In this document: positions 1-6,696 of the stretch, in pieces
How positions within the stretch are numbered: the first letter of the stretch is position 1
How the letters are laid out: every line of letters starts with the position of its first letter
Assembly: GCA_947175045.1 (NCBI GenBank)
Contig: CAMWLH010000070.1
Location: 1-8,547 of the forward strand
Reading direction: 5' to 3'
DNA: 8,547 bases
DNA from: an uncultured Clostridia bacterium
Lineage (GTDB): Bacteria; Bacillota; Clostridia; Oscillospirales; Ruminococcaceae
Notes under the pieces: model-generated
Seen by the model: only the letters and a program-made list of their open reading frames with translations
What the model was told of the DNA's origin: nothing
The model's database searches: none
Translations under genes and position numbers: made by a program

Positions 1-756
1 GCTCTTAAGGGCAGAACCAAGGCGAGAGTTATTATATGTATCCCCTCGGGCGTTACCGAGGTTGAGCGCCGCGCGGTCAAGGAGGCTGCGGAGCAGGCGG
101 GCGCAAAGCGCGTGTCCATAATCGAGGAGCCTATGGCGGCGGCTATCGGAGCGGGTCTGCCCGTTGCCGAGCCTATGGGCAGCATGATCGTAGATATCGG
201 CGGCGGCACGAGCGAGGTGGCTATAATATCCCTCGGCGGCATCGTTACGGCGCGCTCCGTAAGAGTCGCGGGGGACGAGTTTGATTCCTCGATAATCAAC
301 TATATCAAGAAAAAGTATAATCTTCTTATAGGAGAGCGTACCGCGGAGAATATCAAAACGGAAATAGGCTCCGCCTTCAAAACCGACGATATCGAGCCCG
401 TGAGGGATATCAAAGGGCGCAATCTGCTCAACGGTCTGCCCGAGAATATCACGATAACCAGTCAGGAGGTTCGCGAGGCTATCGCCGAGCCCCTATCGCA
501 CGTTATCGAAGCGATAAAGACCACGCTTGAAAAATGCCCTCCCGAGCTGGCAGCGGATATTATTGAAAACGGAATTATGCTCGCGGGCGGAGGCGCGCTG
601 CTTAAGGGGCTGGACGCGCTTATCCACGCAGAAACGGGTATGCCCGTAAATATAGCGGAGCACCCGCTGGACTGTGTCGCGGACGGCACGGGCAAGGTTC
701 TGGAGAATATCGATAAGCTGGAGGACGTGCTCAGCGAGGACGAAACTATTTATTAA
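1..756 (+). CDS. mreB: Rod-shape actin homologue MreB, 5'-truncated by window edge
   Basis: Reading frame 1 is open from the first base to the TAA at 754-756, giving 251 residues of an MreB that is normally about 335-345 long; roughly the first 90-100 residues, including the phosphate-1 motif, lie outside the window. Visible landmarks are the early segment [15 protein letters not shown] (codons 11-25), the [14 protein letters not shown] segment, the phosphate-2 motif [11 protein letters not shown] (from codon 65, base 193) and the adenosine motif [12 protein letters not shown] near bases 577-615. MreB is a bacterial actin that polymerises on ATP under the inner membrane and guides lateral wall synthesis. 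A GTG at 112 could be mistaken for a start, but homology continues upstream of it. The downstream mreC, mreD and PBP2 genes make MreB far more likely than the paralogue Mbl, although Mbl cannot be strictly excluded without the N-terminus. Confidence 0.95.
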   Translation, partial: ALKGRTKARVIICIPSGVTEVERRAVKEAAEQAGAKRVSIIEEPMAAAIGAGLPVAEPMGSMIVDIGGGTSEVAIISLGGIVTARSVRVAGDEFDSSIINYIKKKYNLLIGERTAENIKTEIGSAFKTDDIEPVRDIKGRNLLNGLPENITITSQEVREAIAEPLSHVIEAIKTTLEKCPPELAADIIENGIMLAGGGALLKGLDALIHAETGMPVNIAEHPLDCVADGTGKVLENIDKLEDVLSEDETIY

Positions 757-816
757 GGTCGGCAGACTAAAATCACCGCAAGCCCGCGCAGAATAGCGAC
801 GTTTCGCCCACGCAGG

Positions 817-910
817 AATTTTTTCGCAATAAGCTGCGAAAGCGGAGTGAAACGGAGCTTTCGCGGCGCGGTAGGCGAATGGAGTTCGCCGGTGTGAAAA
901 ATTTTTTTGA
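817..910 (+). repeat. Structured intergenic repeat, copy 1 (mreB-mreC gap)
   Basis: This is one of two copies of a repeat of about 95 bp; positions 817-910 align without gaps to 2526-2619, with 13 differences counted by hand. It can fold into a three-part structure. An outer stem pairs 817-828 with 893-904 (one T-T mismatch, one G-U). Hairpin 1 has the perfect 8-bp arms 836-843 (gcgaaagc) and 857-864 (gctttcgc), extendable by 3 bp. Hairpin 2 has arms 874-879 (ggcgaa) and 885-890 (ttcgcc) around a 5-nt loop. It ends in a T7 run, 3 bases before the mreC Shine-Dalgarno sequence. Similarity may extend weakly leftward (ccacg at 808-812). The preceding bases 757-807 show nothing recognisable. It could be a small MITE/REP-like palindromic element or a cis-acting RNA; the sequence does not decide. 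Confidence 0.8.
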
Positions 911-913
911 ATC

Positions 914-918
914 GGGAG
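914..918 (+). promoter_or_regulatory. Ribosome binding site that sets the mreC start
   Basis: GGGAG lies 5 bases before ATG 924. The alternative in-frame ATG at 879 sits in the second hairpin of the upstream repeat and has no Shine-Dalgarno sequence, so 924 is the preferred MreC start. Confidence 0.75.
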
Positions 919-923
919 CAGAG

Positions 924-1787
924 ATGAGAGAGTTTTTTCATAGCATAAAGTTTAAGATATTGATATGTATAGGCGCTCTGCTGCTGGGTTTTATGGCTTA
1001 TGTGGCGGTGTCGGCGGGGATAGAGACTCTTCCCGAAAGGATAATCGGGTCGGTTACATATCCGTTTGTAACGGCGTCGAACGCCATTTCGGAGGGCGTG
1101 ACCGGATTTATTGACAAGCTGATAAACGCCGATACCTATAAAAGGCAGAACGAGGAACTTACCGCGCAGCTCACGGAAATGTACAAGGAGATCGTGGACT
1201 ACGAGGAGATAAAGCAGGAGAACGAGAGCCTGCGGGAAATGCTTGGGCTTAAACAGGAAAACAGCGATTTCGTTTTCAGTGAGCCGTGCAGCATTATCGC
1301 GCGCAACTCAAATGATATTTACGGCGGGTTCACTATCAACAGAGGGTCGGATCACGGGCTGTCGGTGAACGATCCGATAATCACCACGGTCGGGCTTGTG
1401 GGCAGAGTAACGGCGATAGCTCCCAACTACGCAAGGGTAACGACGCTGCTAAGCCCAGAGGTAAATGTCGGAGTGTACACCACCCGCGCCAAGGTAACGG
1501 GAGTGCTGGAGAACGATCTGACGACCGCCCAGGATGGGAAGTGCCTTATGAGCGATATCCTCCGCGATGCGGATATCAAGGAGGGGGATATAATCTTCAC
1601 CTCGGGAAAGAGCGGGCTGTTCCCCGAAGATGTTATGGTGGGAACGGTGATCGGAGTTTACGATGATTCCAACGGGCTGTCGAAGCACGCAGTAATCGAG
1701 CTTGCGGAGAATTACTTCAGCATAACAAAGGTTTACGCGGTGGTAGATTTTGAGGGTAAGGGTCTGGATTTCCCTATTGATGAATAA
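924..1787 (+). CDS. mreC: Rod shape-determining protein MreC
   Basis: The product has 287 residues with the bitopic MreC layout: a short cytoplasmic N-terminus (MREFFHSIKFK), one membrane helix at about 11-31, a periplasmic/extracellular coiled coil at about 68-112 rich in E, Q, K and L, then the paired beta domains at about 118-280. Conserved-looking family segments include GFTINRGSDHGL, GLVGRV and TSGKSGLFPEDVMVGTV. MreC scaffolds the elongasome by binding MreD and activating PBP2 outside the membrane. Start 924 was chosen over the longer in-frame ATG 879 because GGGAG stands 5 bases upstream of it and the extra 15 residues would be encoded by a repeat element. The gene lies 167 bases after mreB and 69 before mreD, in one direction, consistent with an operon. 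Confidence 0.95.
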   Translation: MREFFHSIKFKILICIGALLLGFMAYVAVSAGIETLPERIIGSVTYPFVTASNAISEGVTGFIDKLINADTYKRQNEELTAQLTEMYKEIVDYEEIKQENESLREMLGLKQENSDFVFSEPCSIIARNSNDIYGGFTINRGSDHGLSVNDPIITTVGLVGRVTAIAPNYARVTTLLSPEVNVGVYTTRAKVTGVLENDLTTAQDGKCLMSDILRDADIKEGDIIFTSGKSGLFPEDVMVGTVIGVYDDSNGLSKHAVIELAENYFSITKVYAVVDFEGKGLDFPIDE

Positions 1788-1795
1788 ACATTCTG

Positions 1796-1836
1796 CGGGA
1801 TGGTATCCAAAGCGGTAATATCGCGGTACTGTCCCG
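1796..1836 (+). other. Predicted RNA hairpin between mreC and mreD
   Basis: Arms 1796-1805 (cgggatggta) and 1827-1836 (tactgtcccg) form a 10-bp stem with two adjacent G-U pairs. Inside it, gcg at 1812-1814 can pair with cgc at 1822-1824. It is unlike the repeat in the neighbouring gaps. No T-run follows, so it is not an intrinsic terminator. It might be a processing or stability element, or chance. Confidence 0.4.
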
Positions 1837-1856
1837 ATTACATTTAGAGGAAAAGT

Positions 1857-2444
1857 ATGAATCATTCATTCAGCAAGCGCTCCCGTCGGAAAGCTTTCCG
1901 CGTGTTTACGCGGTGGTTTTTGTATGTGGTGCTGCTGCTTTGGTTTTATGTGTGCCAGTGCAACCCGATAATACGGGGGTACTGTCCGCTGCTGCTTATT
2001 CCGCTCGCGACCGCTGTCGCTATGTGGGAGGGCGATCTTGCGGCAGGGATATTCGGTGCAGTCTGCGGGATAATGTTGGACACCGCGACGGGGGTCACGG
2101 TGGTGGGATTCTCCGCGCTGTGGCTGCTGGCGGCGTGTCCGTTTATATCTCTGCTGACGCGGTTCTGGGTCAAGAAGAATTTTTTGAGTTATTTTATATT
2201 CAACACGGCGGTAGCCTCCATTATGGCGGCGCTTGATATGCTTTTCCTGCACTGGGTGTGGGAGGGCGCGGAGTCGGTGATATCGTTCAAAAAGTCGGTT
2301 CTGCCCGCTTACGGGGGAGCGATATTCTTTTCGGTGCCCATTTATTTTTTGGTAAGGCTGATCTACACCAAGTCACTTCCCAAGGAGGAGCGCAAGCTGG
2401 AGGAATCCGCCCAGAACGCGGAGAGCGTGGAGGAAAAGGAGTAA
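1857..2444 (+). CDS. mreD: Rod shape-determining membrane protein MreD
   Basis: This is a 195-residue, strongly hydrophobic protein. After a basic cytoplasmic start (SKRSRRKAFR) there are about six predicted membrane segments near residues 19-36, 42-59, 61-78, 82-101, 109-133 and 150-170, then a charged tail (from KEERKLEESAQ) ending VEEKE. MreD is poorly conserved in sequence; the call rests on size, topology, the family-like pattern WEGDLAAGIFGAVCGIMLD (loop plus GxxxG-like helix) and the position directly between mreC and PBP2. It is the polytopic partner of MreC in the elongasome. AGAGG at 1846-1850 lies 6 bases before ATG 1857. It is followed by 190 non-coding bases holding the second repeat copy. 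Confidence 0.88.
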   Translation: MNHSFSKRSRRKAFRVFTRWFLYVVLLLWFYVCQCNPIIRGYCPLLLIPLATAVAMWEGDLAAGIFGAVCGIMLDTATGVTVVGFSALWLLAACPFISLLTRFWVKKNFLSYFIFNTAVASIMAALDMLFLHWVWEGAESVISFKKSVLPAYGGAIFFSVPIYFLVRLIYTKSLPKEERKLEESAQNAESVEEKE

Positions 2445-2524
2445 CAACGGCTCAGTTCGCAGCAGCGCAATAATCGCGCAGCTAAAGGCGCTGAAAGCAA
2501 TAGGCAATATAATGTCCACGAAGC

Positions 2525-2619
2525 AAAATTTTTCGCAACAAATTCCGAAATCGGAGTGCAACGTAGCTTTCGGGGCGCGGTAGGCGAACGAAGTTCGCCG
2601 GTGCGGAAAATTTTTTTGA
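2525..2619 (+). repeat. Structured intergenic repeat, copy 2 (mreD-PBP2 gap)
   Basis: This is the second copy of the element at 817-910. The outer stem is better here: 2525-2537 pairs with 2602-2614 over 13 bp with a single G-U. Hairpin 1 pairs 2545-2550 (ccgaaa) with 2568-2573 (tttcgg). Hairpin 2 pairs 2583-2588 (ggcgaa) with 2594-2599 (ttcgcc) around loop cgaag. The end base pair of hairpin 1 is C-G here and G-C in copy 1, a compensatory change. Other changes swap G-C for G-U or fall in loops. The element ends in a T7 run, 3-4 bases before the PBP2 Shine-Dalgarno sequence (AGGAG, 2624-2628). The 80 bases before it (2445-2524) contain no gene; they show faint resemblance to the sequence before copy 1 (gcgcag, ccacg). 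Confidence 0.8.
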
Positions 2620-2634
2620 GATCAGGAGTAAAAA

Positions 2635-4689
2635 ATGTCTAAAATATCTTCGGTTATAAGATCCGCGTTTCTGGCGGGAACAGTTGTGCTGCTGGCGTTT
2701 ATGTGCGGCATACGTCTGCTGCAGATACAGGTAGCGGACGGGGACAAGTATCTGTCAATGACGCAGCAGACGCATATGGCGGAGCAGGATATAGAGGCTG
2801 CCCGCGGGATAATCGTGGATTCGGGCGGCAAGGTGCTCAACTCGAATAAGATGGTGTACAATGTCAATCTGCAAAGGGCTTCGCTCAAAGAGGGCACGGA
2901 GAACGAGATAATTTTCAGAATACTTACCATACTTATTAAAAACGGCGAGGAGTGGAACGAAACGCTCCCCATAACAAGGGAGCAGCCCTATAAATTCAAC
3001 GGGAGCGACAGCGCGGTCGAGGCGGTGAAAAAGAATCTCAATATGGGCGGCTACGCGACGGTGGATAATGTCATTTATCAGCTATACAAGGATTATGATA
3101 TTGACGAGAAGTACGGCGAGGAAATGCGCAGATGTATCGCGGGCGTGCGGTATGAGATGAAGATAAAGGATTTTTCGCCGAAAAACAAGTTCGTGCTGGC
3201 TTCGGATATAAGCGAGGAGACCGTTCACGAGCTTAAGGAGCTCAGTGCGCTGCTGGAGGGCGTTGATATCACGGAGAGCTGGGAGAGGGTCTACCTTGAC
3301 GGAGACCTCGCACCGCATATAAGGGGAACCGTCGGCGCGATATCCTCGGAAAAATATCAGGAGCTTAAGAACAGCGGCTATACGCTGAACGATATAATAG
3401 GGCTTTCTGGCGTGGAGCAGGCTCTGGAGGAGGAGCTACGCGGCAGCCGCGGGGTGCGCAGGATAACACGAAACGGCAGCGGCGTGCAGATATCCGACGA
3501 GGTTATCACTGACCCGCAGGCGGGAAATTCCGTAATGCTGACCATCGACAGCAATTACCAGCGAATGGTGCAGGAGATAGTGCAGTATCATATTGACTTT
3601 CTGCACTCGACACACTACACCATAGAGCACGACACACAGCACAGGGGTACGGAATGCAACACGGGCGCGGCGGTCGTGCTGGACGTTAAAACGGGGGGAG
3701 TGCTTGCGTGCGTGAGCATTCCCGGGTATGATATAAACGATTATATAGACAATTACAGCGAGGTGCTGAACAGGGAGTATTCCCCCGTATTCAACCGCGC
3801 GCTCAACGGCACGTTCCGTCCCGGGTCTACCTTCAAGACCATCACCGCGGCGGCAGGTCTGGCGGAGGGAGTGATCGACGCGAATACCCTCATAACCTGC
3901 AACCAGGTCTACACCTACTATGACCCTTGGAAGCCCACCTGCACGAGTTGGCACGGCGCTATACCCGTGGACGAGGGACTTCACTGGAGCTGCAACGTGT
4001 TTTTCTACGAGACCGCGCGGCGGCTCGGCATTGAGCGTCTGGCGGACTGGGCGGCGAGGTTCGGCGTTGGTTGTGATCTGGGCTTTGAGCTGAGCATGGC
4101 GACGGGTCAGATGACTTCGCTGGAACTCTATGAGGAACAGGGTCTGGAGTGGAACGAGGGCAACGTTATCCAGGCGGGAATAGGTCAGATGGAGACCGCG
4201 CTTACGCCCATGCATTTAGCTGTGCAGGCTATGACTATTGCCAATAAAGGCATACGCTACGAGCCGCACATTGTAAAGGCGGTATACAACTACGATTTTA
4301 CCGAGCTTGTTTATGAAAAGCAGCCCGTGATAGCGGAGGATATGTCGGATATGTCGGAAATTTTCGACGTGGTGACACAAGGAATGAAAAAGGTAAGCAC
4401 CAACGCCAACTTTCTTATCAATGGGAGCTGGGTGAATATCTACGACTACAAGGGTATAGGCAAGGAGAACGTAGCGACAAAGACGGGAACCCCCCAGACC
4501 TCCCTTACGGAATACAACTCGGCGATAATTGGATTTTACCCCGCGGATAACCCCGAGATAGCTTTCGGGGTGATGATGGAAAAGGCGGAGTTCTCCCGCC
4601 ACGTTGCCTGCAACATAATCGACGCGTATGTTAAAGGAGAGTTCAACCCCGAATACGACGCGGAGGGCAACGCTATGTGGGGAGTTTAG
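2635..4689 (+). CDS. mrdA: Penicillin-binding protein 2, elongation-type class B transpeptidase
   Basis: The product has 684 residues: a cytoplasmic tip, one membrane helix at about 11-29, a long dimerisation/pedestal region and a C-terminal transpeptidase domain. All three active-site motifs are present: S398-T-F-K401 in RPGSTFK, S452-C-N454 and K616-T-G-T619. The pedestal shows the usual RGIIVDSGGKVL (58-69), GLSGVEQALEEELRG (256-270) and GAAVVLDVKTGGVLA (344-358). It cross-links peptidoglycan stem peptides outside the membrane during elongation and is activated by MreC; its polymerase partner RodA is not in the window. Length exceeds the roughly 630 residues of E. coli PBP2, through pedestal insertions. 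Cys422, Cys436, His440 and Cys453 cluster near the active site. AGGAG lies 6 bases before ATG 2635. SpoVD/FtsI-type PBPs share the fold, but the mreBCD linkage favours the elongation enzyme. Confidence 0.95.
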   Translation: MSKISSVIRSAFLAGTVVLLAFMCGIRLLQIQVADGDKYLSMTQQTHMAEQDIEAARGIIVDSGGKVLNSNKMVYNVNLQRASLKEGTENEIIFRILTILIKNGEEWNETLPITREQPYKFNGSDSAVEAVKKNLNMGGYATVDNVIYQLYKDYDIDEKYGEEMRRCIAGVRYEMKIKDFSPKNKFVLASDISEETVHELKELSALLEGVDITESWERVYLDGDLAPHIRGTVGAISSEKYQELKNSGYTLNDIIGLSGVEQALEEELRGSRGVRRITRNGSGVQISDEVITDPQAGNSVMLTIDSNYQRMVQEIVQYHIDFLHSTHYTIEHDTQHRGTECNTGAAVVLDVKTGGVLACVSIPGYDINDYIDNYSEVLNREYSPVFNRALNGTFRPGSTFKTITAAAGLAEGVIDANTLITCNQVYTYYDPWKPTCTSWHGAIPVDEGLHWSCNVFFYETARRLGIERLADWAARFGVGCDLGFELSMATGQMTSLELYEEQGLEWNEGNVIQAGIGQMETALTPMHLAVQAMTIANKGIRYEPHIVKAVYNYDFTELVYEKQPVIAEDMSDMSEIFDVVTQGMKKVSTNANFLINGSWVNIYDYKGIGKENVATKTGTPQTSLTEYNSAIIGFYPADNPEIAFGVMMEKAEFSRHVACNIIDAYVKGEFNPEYDAEGNAMWGV

Positions 4690-4698
4690 GAGGTATCA

Positions 4699-5685
4699 AT
4701 GAAAAAAGCGCTTATTATAACGGTTTGCTGTTTTACGGCTTGCTGTCTTGTCATAGCCGGCATTTGCCTGCTTGCTTTCAGAGAGCGGTATGATAGAGAG
4801 CGGTATGATATCGTGAAGTTTTCCGTTGAACAGGAGCCCGACGGCGTATTTTCGTCAAGGCATTACGATGAGCTGTTTATGATCGTTGACGGAGAAATAC
4901 GGTCGTATGATCAAAACGGCTCTTATGATACCTGGGATATCGATATCGACGTCCGCGAGATTTTTCCGTGTAAGGACGAATTGTGGCTCATTGATCAGAA
5001 TAACGATTTGTACAGGTATTCCTCGGGCGAGAGTACGCTTATTCTGAATGACGTTGTTGATTTTGACGTCTTTGGTAAAAGCTATGCGGCGATTTTGGGC
5101 AGCGGAGAGGTGTACGTCTGGGGCAAGGACTTATATATGTACGGAGCGAGCGGGGATTATTCGGAGGAGCCCGTTTTGGTTGAAAATATAAGCGGCGCAA
5201 AAAGGGTCAAGCTCAGCAATTTTTACGTGCTGCTGCTTGATAAAGACGGTCAGCTGTACGAGGACTCGATGCTTGTAGACGAAAGCCAAAGAGGTTTTAA
5301 AAAGATCGAGGGCTTAGAGCCGATACGGGAAATATATTCGGGCTACGGCACTATTGCCGTAGCGGCTTCGGGAAAGACATACTATTGGTTCAAAAGCTAC
5401 AACTCGGGCGCTGTCGACCCGGATCTGGATACGTCCGTTATTGCAAGCAGATGCGAGGAGCTGCGCGTTAAAAATTATTCGCCGGGCACTGATTTCTGGG
5501 CAGCGTGTACGGAGCAGGGCGAGGTCTGCTGGTGGGGCGTAGATGAATTCAGAAAAAGCTATGATAAAAGTATTCATTTTGTCAGTTCACCCGAAAAGCT
5601 CCCGCATATCAAAAACGCCGAAAATGTGTATTCGGGCGCGTTTGTAATGTACATCAAAAGCGGGACGGATTTTTACATAGTCTGA
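4699..5685 (+). CDS. Membrane-anchored RCC1-like beta-propeller protein
   Basis: This 328-residue protein has an N-terminal KKALIITV tail and one hydrophobic segment (about 5-27), followed by an extracytoplasmic domain built of repeating beta units. Three stretches resemble RCC1 blades: 129-190 (AILGSGEVYVWG...), 217-237 (IAVAASGKTYYW) and 266-320 (WAACTEQGEVCWWG). Residues 57-110 hold two less regular units (LFMIVDGEIRSY, ELWLIDQNNDLYRY). RCC1-like propellers generally bind proteins; no catalytic motif is visible, so the partner and role are unknown. The Shine-Dalgarno sequence AGGAGG overlaps the PBP2 stop codon and the start is 9 bases after it, so the gene should be co-transcribed and perhaps translationally coupled with PBP2. 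Codons 28-37 contain an exact in-frame duplication (RERYD twice). The cysteines in the helix do not form a clear lipobox. The propeller call is by eye. Confidence 0.65.
   Translation: MKKALIITVCCFTACCLVIAGICLLAFRERYDRERYDIVKFSVEQEPDGVFSSRHYDELFMIVDGEIRSYDQNGSYDTWDIDIDVREIFPCKDELWLIDQNNDLYRYSSGESTLILNDVVDFDVFGKSYAAILGSGEVYVWGKDLYMYGASGDYSEEPVLVENISGAKRVKLSNFYVLLLDKDGQLYEDSMLVDESQRGFKKIEGLEPIREIYSGYGTIAVAASGKTYYWFKSYNSGAVDPDLDTSVIASRCEELRVKNYSPGTDFWAACTEQGEVCWWGVDEFRKSYDKSIHFVSSPEKLPHIKNAENVYSGAFVMYIKSGTDFYIV
4781..4810 (+). repeat. Tandem 15-bp in-frame duplication
   Basis: The unit gagagcggtatgata occurs twice back to back (4781-4795, 4796-4810) without a mismatch. It adds one RERYD pentapeptide just after the membrane segment of the RCC1-like protein. 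Exact identity suggests a recent slippage event. Confidence 0.9.
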
Positions 5686-5715
5686 AGCGCATATGGACAT
5701 TGAGGAGGATCTGTT

Positions 5716-6177
5716 ATGGGAAAGAGGAAAAAGGCGGTCATTATACTCTTGTCATGCTTATTTGCTGTTATAATCGCGGCGGCGGTTTTTGCCGTTTGGG
5801 TCTCCGATTCCATCAAGGCGGAAGAGTTTTGTCAATCCGTCGACATTTGGGGCTGGGAAGGTCAAGTGTCCTATTCAATGCTTTCACGGCAGCTTCGCGA
5901 TATAATTTCCGAGGAGGAATTTAACGACGCGTCCCGCGACGATACGTCACCCATGGCTCGTCTGCGAATGTACCAAAAGCTTGATAACCTCGTTCCTGAC
6001 AACCGACCGAAAGATAAATTTGACGGCAGCACCTCATGGTACAAGGCGTATTATTTTGAAACAATAGAAGATGAGCCTTTGCGGTATTTTATTGATTTTA
6101 ACATCGACGTTACCTGTACGCTCGGAAAAATCAAGGTTCACAATTTTACCTGTTATATTGAAAGTGTGGAATTATGA
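5716..6177 (+). CDS. Small single-pass membrane protein of unknown function
   Basis: I do not recognise this 153-residue protein. It has a basic start (MGKRKKAVII), one hydrophobic segment at about 7-28, then an extracytoplasmic domain of about 125 residues. That domain has an alpha-helical stretch (about 55-92, with SEEEFNDASRDD) followed by a beta-rich end (WYKAYYFETIEDE, YFIDFNIDVTC, KIKVHNFTCYIES). Helix followed by strands is compatible with a small NTF2/cystatin-like fold, but this is only a guess from the pattern. Three cysteines (39, 134, 146) lie outside the helix, so a disulphide is possible. GAGGAGG stands 7 bases before ATG 5716, a strong site. It is 30 bases after the RCC1-like gene and overlaps the next gene by 4 bases, so the three form one transcription unit. 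Confidence 0.8.
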   Translation: MGKRKKAVIILLSCLFAVIIAAAVFAVWVSDSIKAEEFCQSVDIWGWEGQVSYSMLSRQLRDIISEEEFNDASRDDTSPMARLRMYQKLDNLVPDNRPKDKFDGSTSWYKAYYFETIEDEPLRYFIDFNIDVTCTLGKIKVHNFTCYIESVEL

Positions 6178-6620
6178 AAAAAGCGGTCATCATTACGGTT
6201 TCGGCAATCTTTCTTATAATCGCGTGCTTCCTTGCTTCAATACCGATAGTCAACAACATTTTTGCAAAGCAAGTAGCGGATAAGCTTGCGGCAATGCCTC
6301 TCCCCGAAAAAACGCGCATTGCCGAGAGAAAATCCATAGCTGCAAAGCTATGGGGCAACGGTAACGGAATGGACTACTTCGGCGCTCTTCTGATAGAAAG
6401 CGAGCTTACGGAAGAGCAGCTTGAAGTGTTCTATGCCGAAAGCGGCACGGACTGCCGCGTTGAAAAACAATGCTCGCAAAGCATTGAGGTTACCGATCAT
6501 GGCAGTTACAGCTTCAAGACCGAAATAAATTCCGACAACTTCTATATTATATATGCACTCGGCGGCTGTGACTCTCCCATAAAAGAAATTTACGCGGAAC
6601 TTGACCTGCGCGGACATTGA
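6174..6620 (+). CDS. Small single-pass membrane protein of unknown function, coupled to upstream gene
   Basis: The product has 148 residues: a KKAVIITV start, a hydrophobic segment at about 5-27, then an extracytoplasmic region beginning IVNNIFAKQVADKL. Its middle reads AERKSIAAKLWGNGNGMDYFGALLIES, followed by a helical ELTEEQLEVFYAES and a beta-rich end. The GNGNGMxYFGA stretch looks like a conserved core; from memory similar proteins occur as hypotheticals in Clostridia, but no function is known to me and I could not check. The ATG at 6174 overlaps the preceding TGA as ATGA, so translation is probably coupled, and no separate strong ribosome site is seen. It is the last gene before the terminator, which begins 22 bases after its stop. 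Confidence 0.8.
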   Translation: MKKAVIITVSAIFLIIACFLASIPIVNNIFAKQVADKLAAMPLPEKTRIAERKSIAAKLWGNGNGMDYFGALLIESELTEEQLEVFYAESGTDCRVEKQCSQSIEVTDHGSYSFKTEINSDNFYIIYALGGCDSPIKEIYAELDLRGH

Positions 6621-6642
6621 AATCCGCAGTACAGTTGACTTA

Positions 6643-6696
6643 AAACAATAAAAAAGTGTGCCGCGAAGCTTTCCGCGGCACACTTTTTTATTGTTT
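6643..6696. terminator. Bidirectional intrinsic terminator shared by converging operons
   Basis: Arms 6643-6665 and 6674-6696 form a perfect 23-bp inverted repeat around the 8-nt loop aagctttc. The GC-rich core (gtgtgccgcg / cgcggcacac) is flanked by A6 on the left and T6 on the right, so either strand yields a stem followed by U's. It ends the + strand operon (last stop 6620) and the - strand glgA operon. The right arm contains the last two codons and stop codon of the small - strand gene. Confidence 0.92.

Noticed and set aside
874..908. Repeat end (hairpin plus T7) as an intrinsic terminator before mreC, and likewise before PBP2
   Set aside because: The 6-bp hairpin is separated from the T-run by about 11 bases, and the T-run is largely taken up by the outer stem; read-through into essential operon genes is expected. 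Attenuation is possible but not shown.
1449..1865. Open - strand frame of 138 codons
   Set aside because: It is antisense to the conserved C-terminal half of MreC and has no credible protein features.
817..2619. The paired repeats as a CRISPR remnant
   Set aside because: There are only two copies, 1.7 kb apart, separated by genes, with no spacer-sized units and no cas genes.
3436..4215. Open - strand frame of 259 codons
   Set aside because: It is antisense to the PBP2 transpeptidase domain, where all active-site motifs are on the + strand; the product is Arg/His/Val-rich as expected of a shadow frame.
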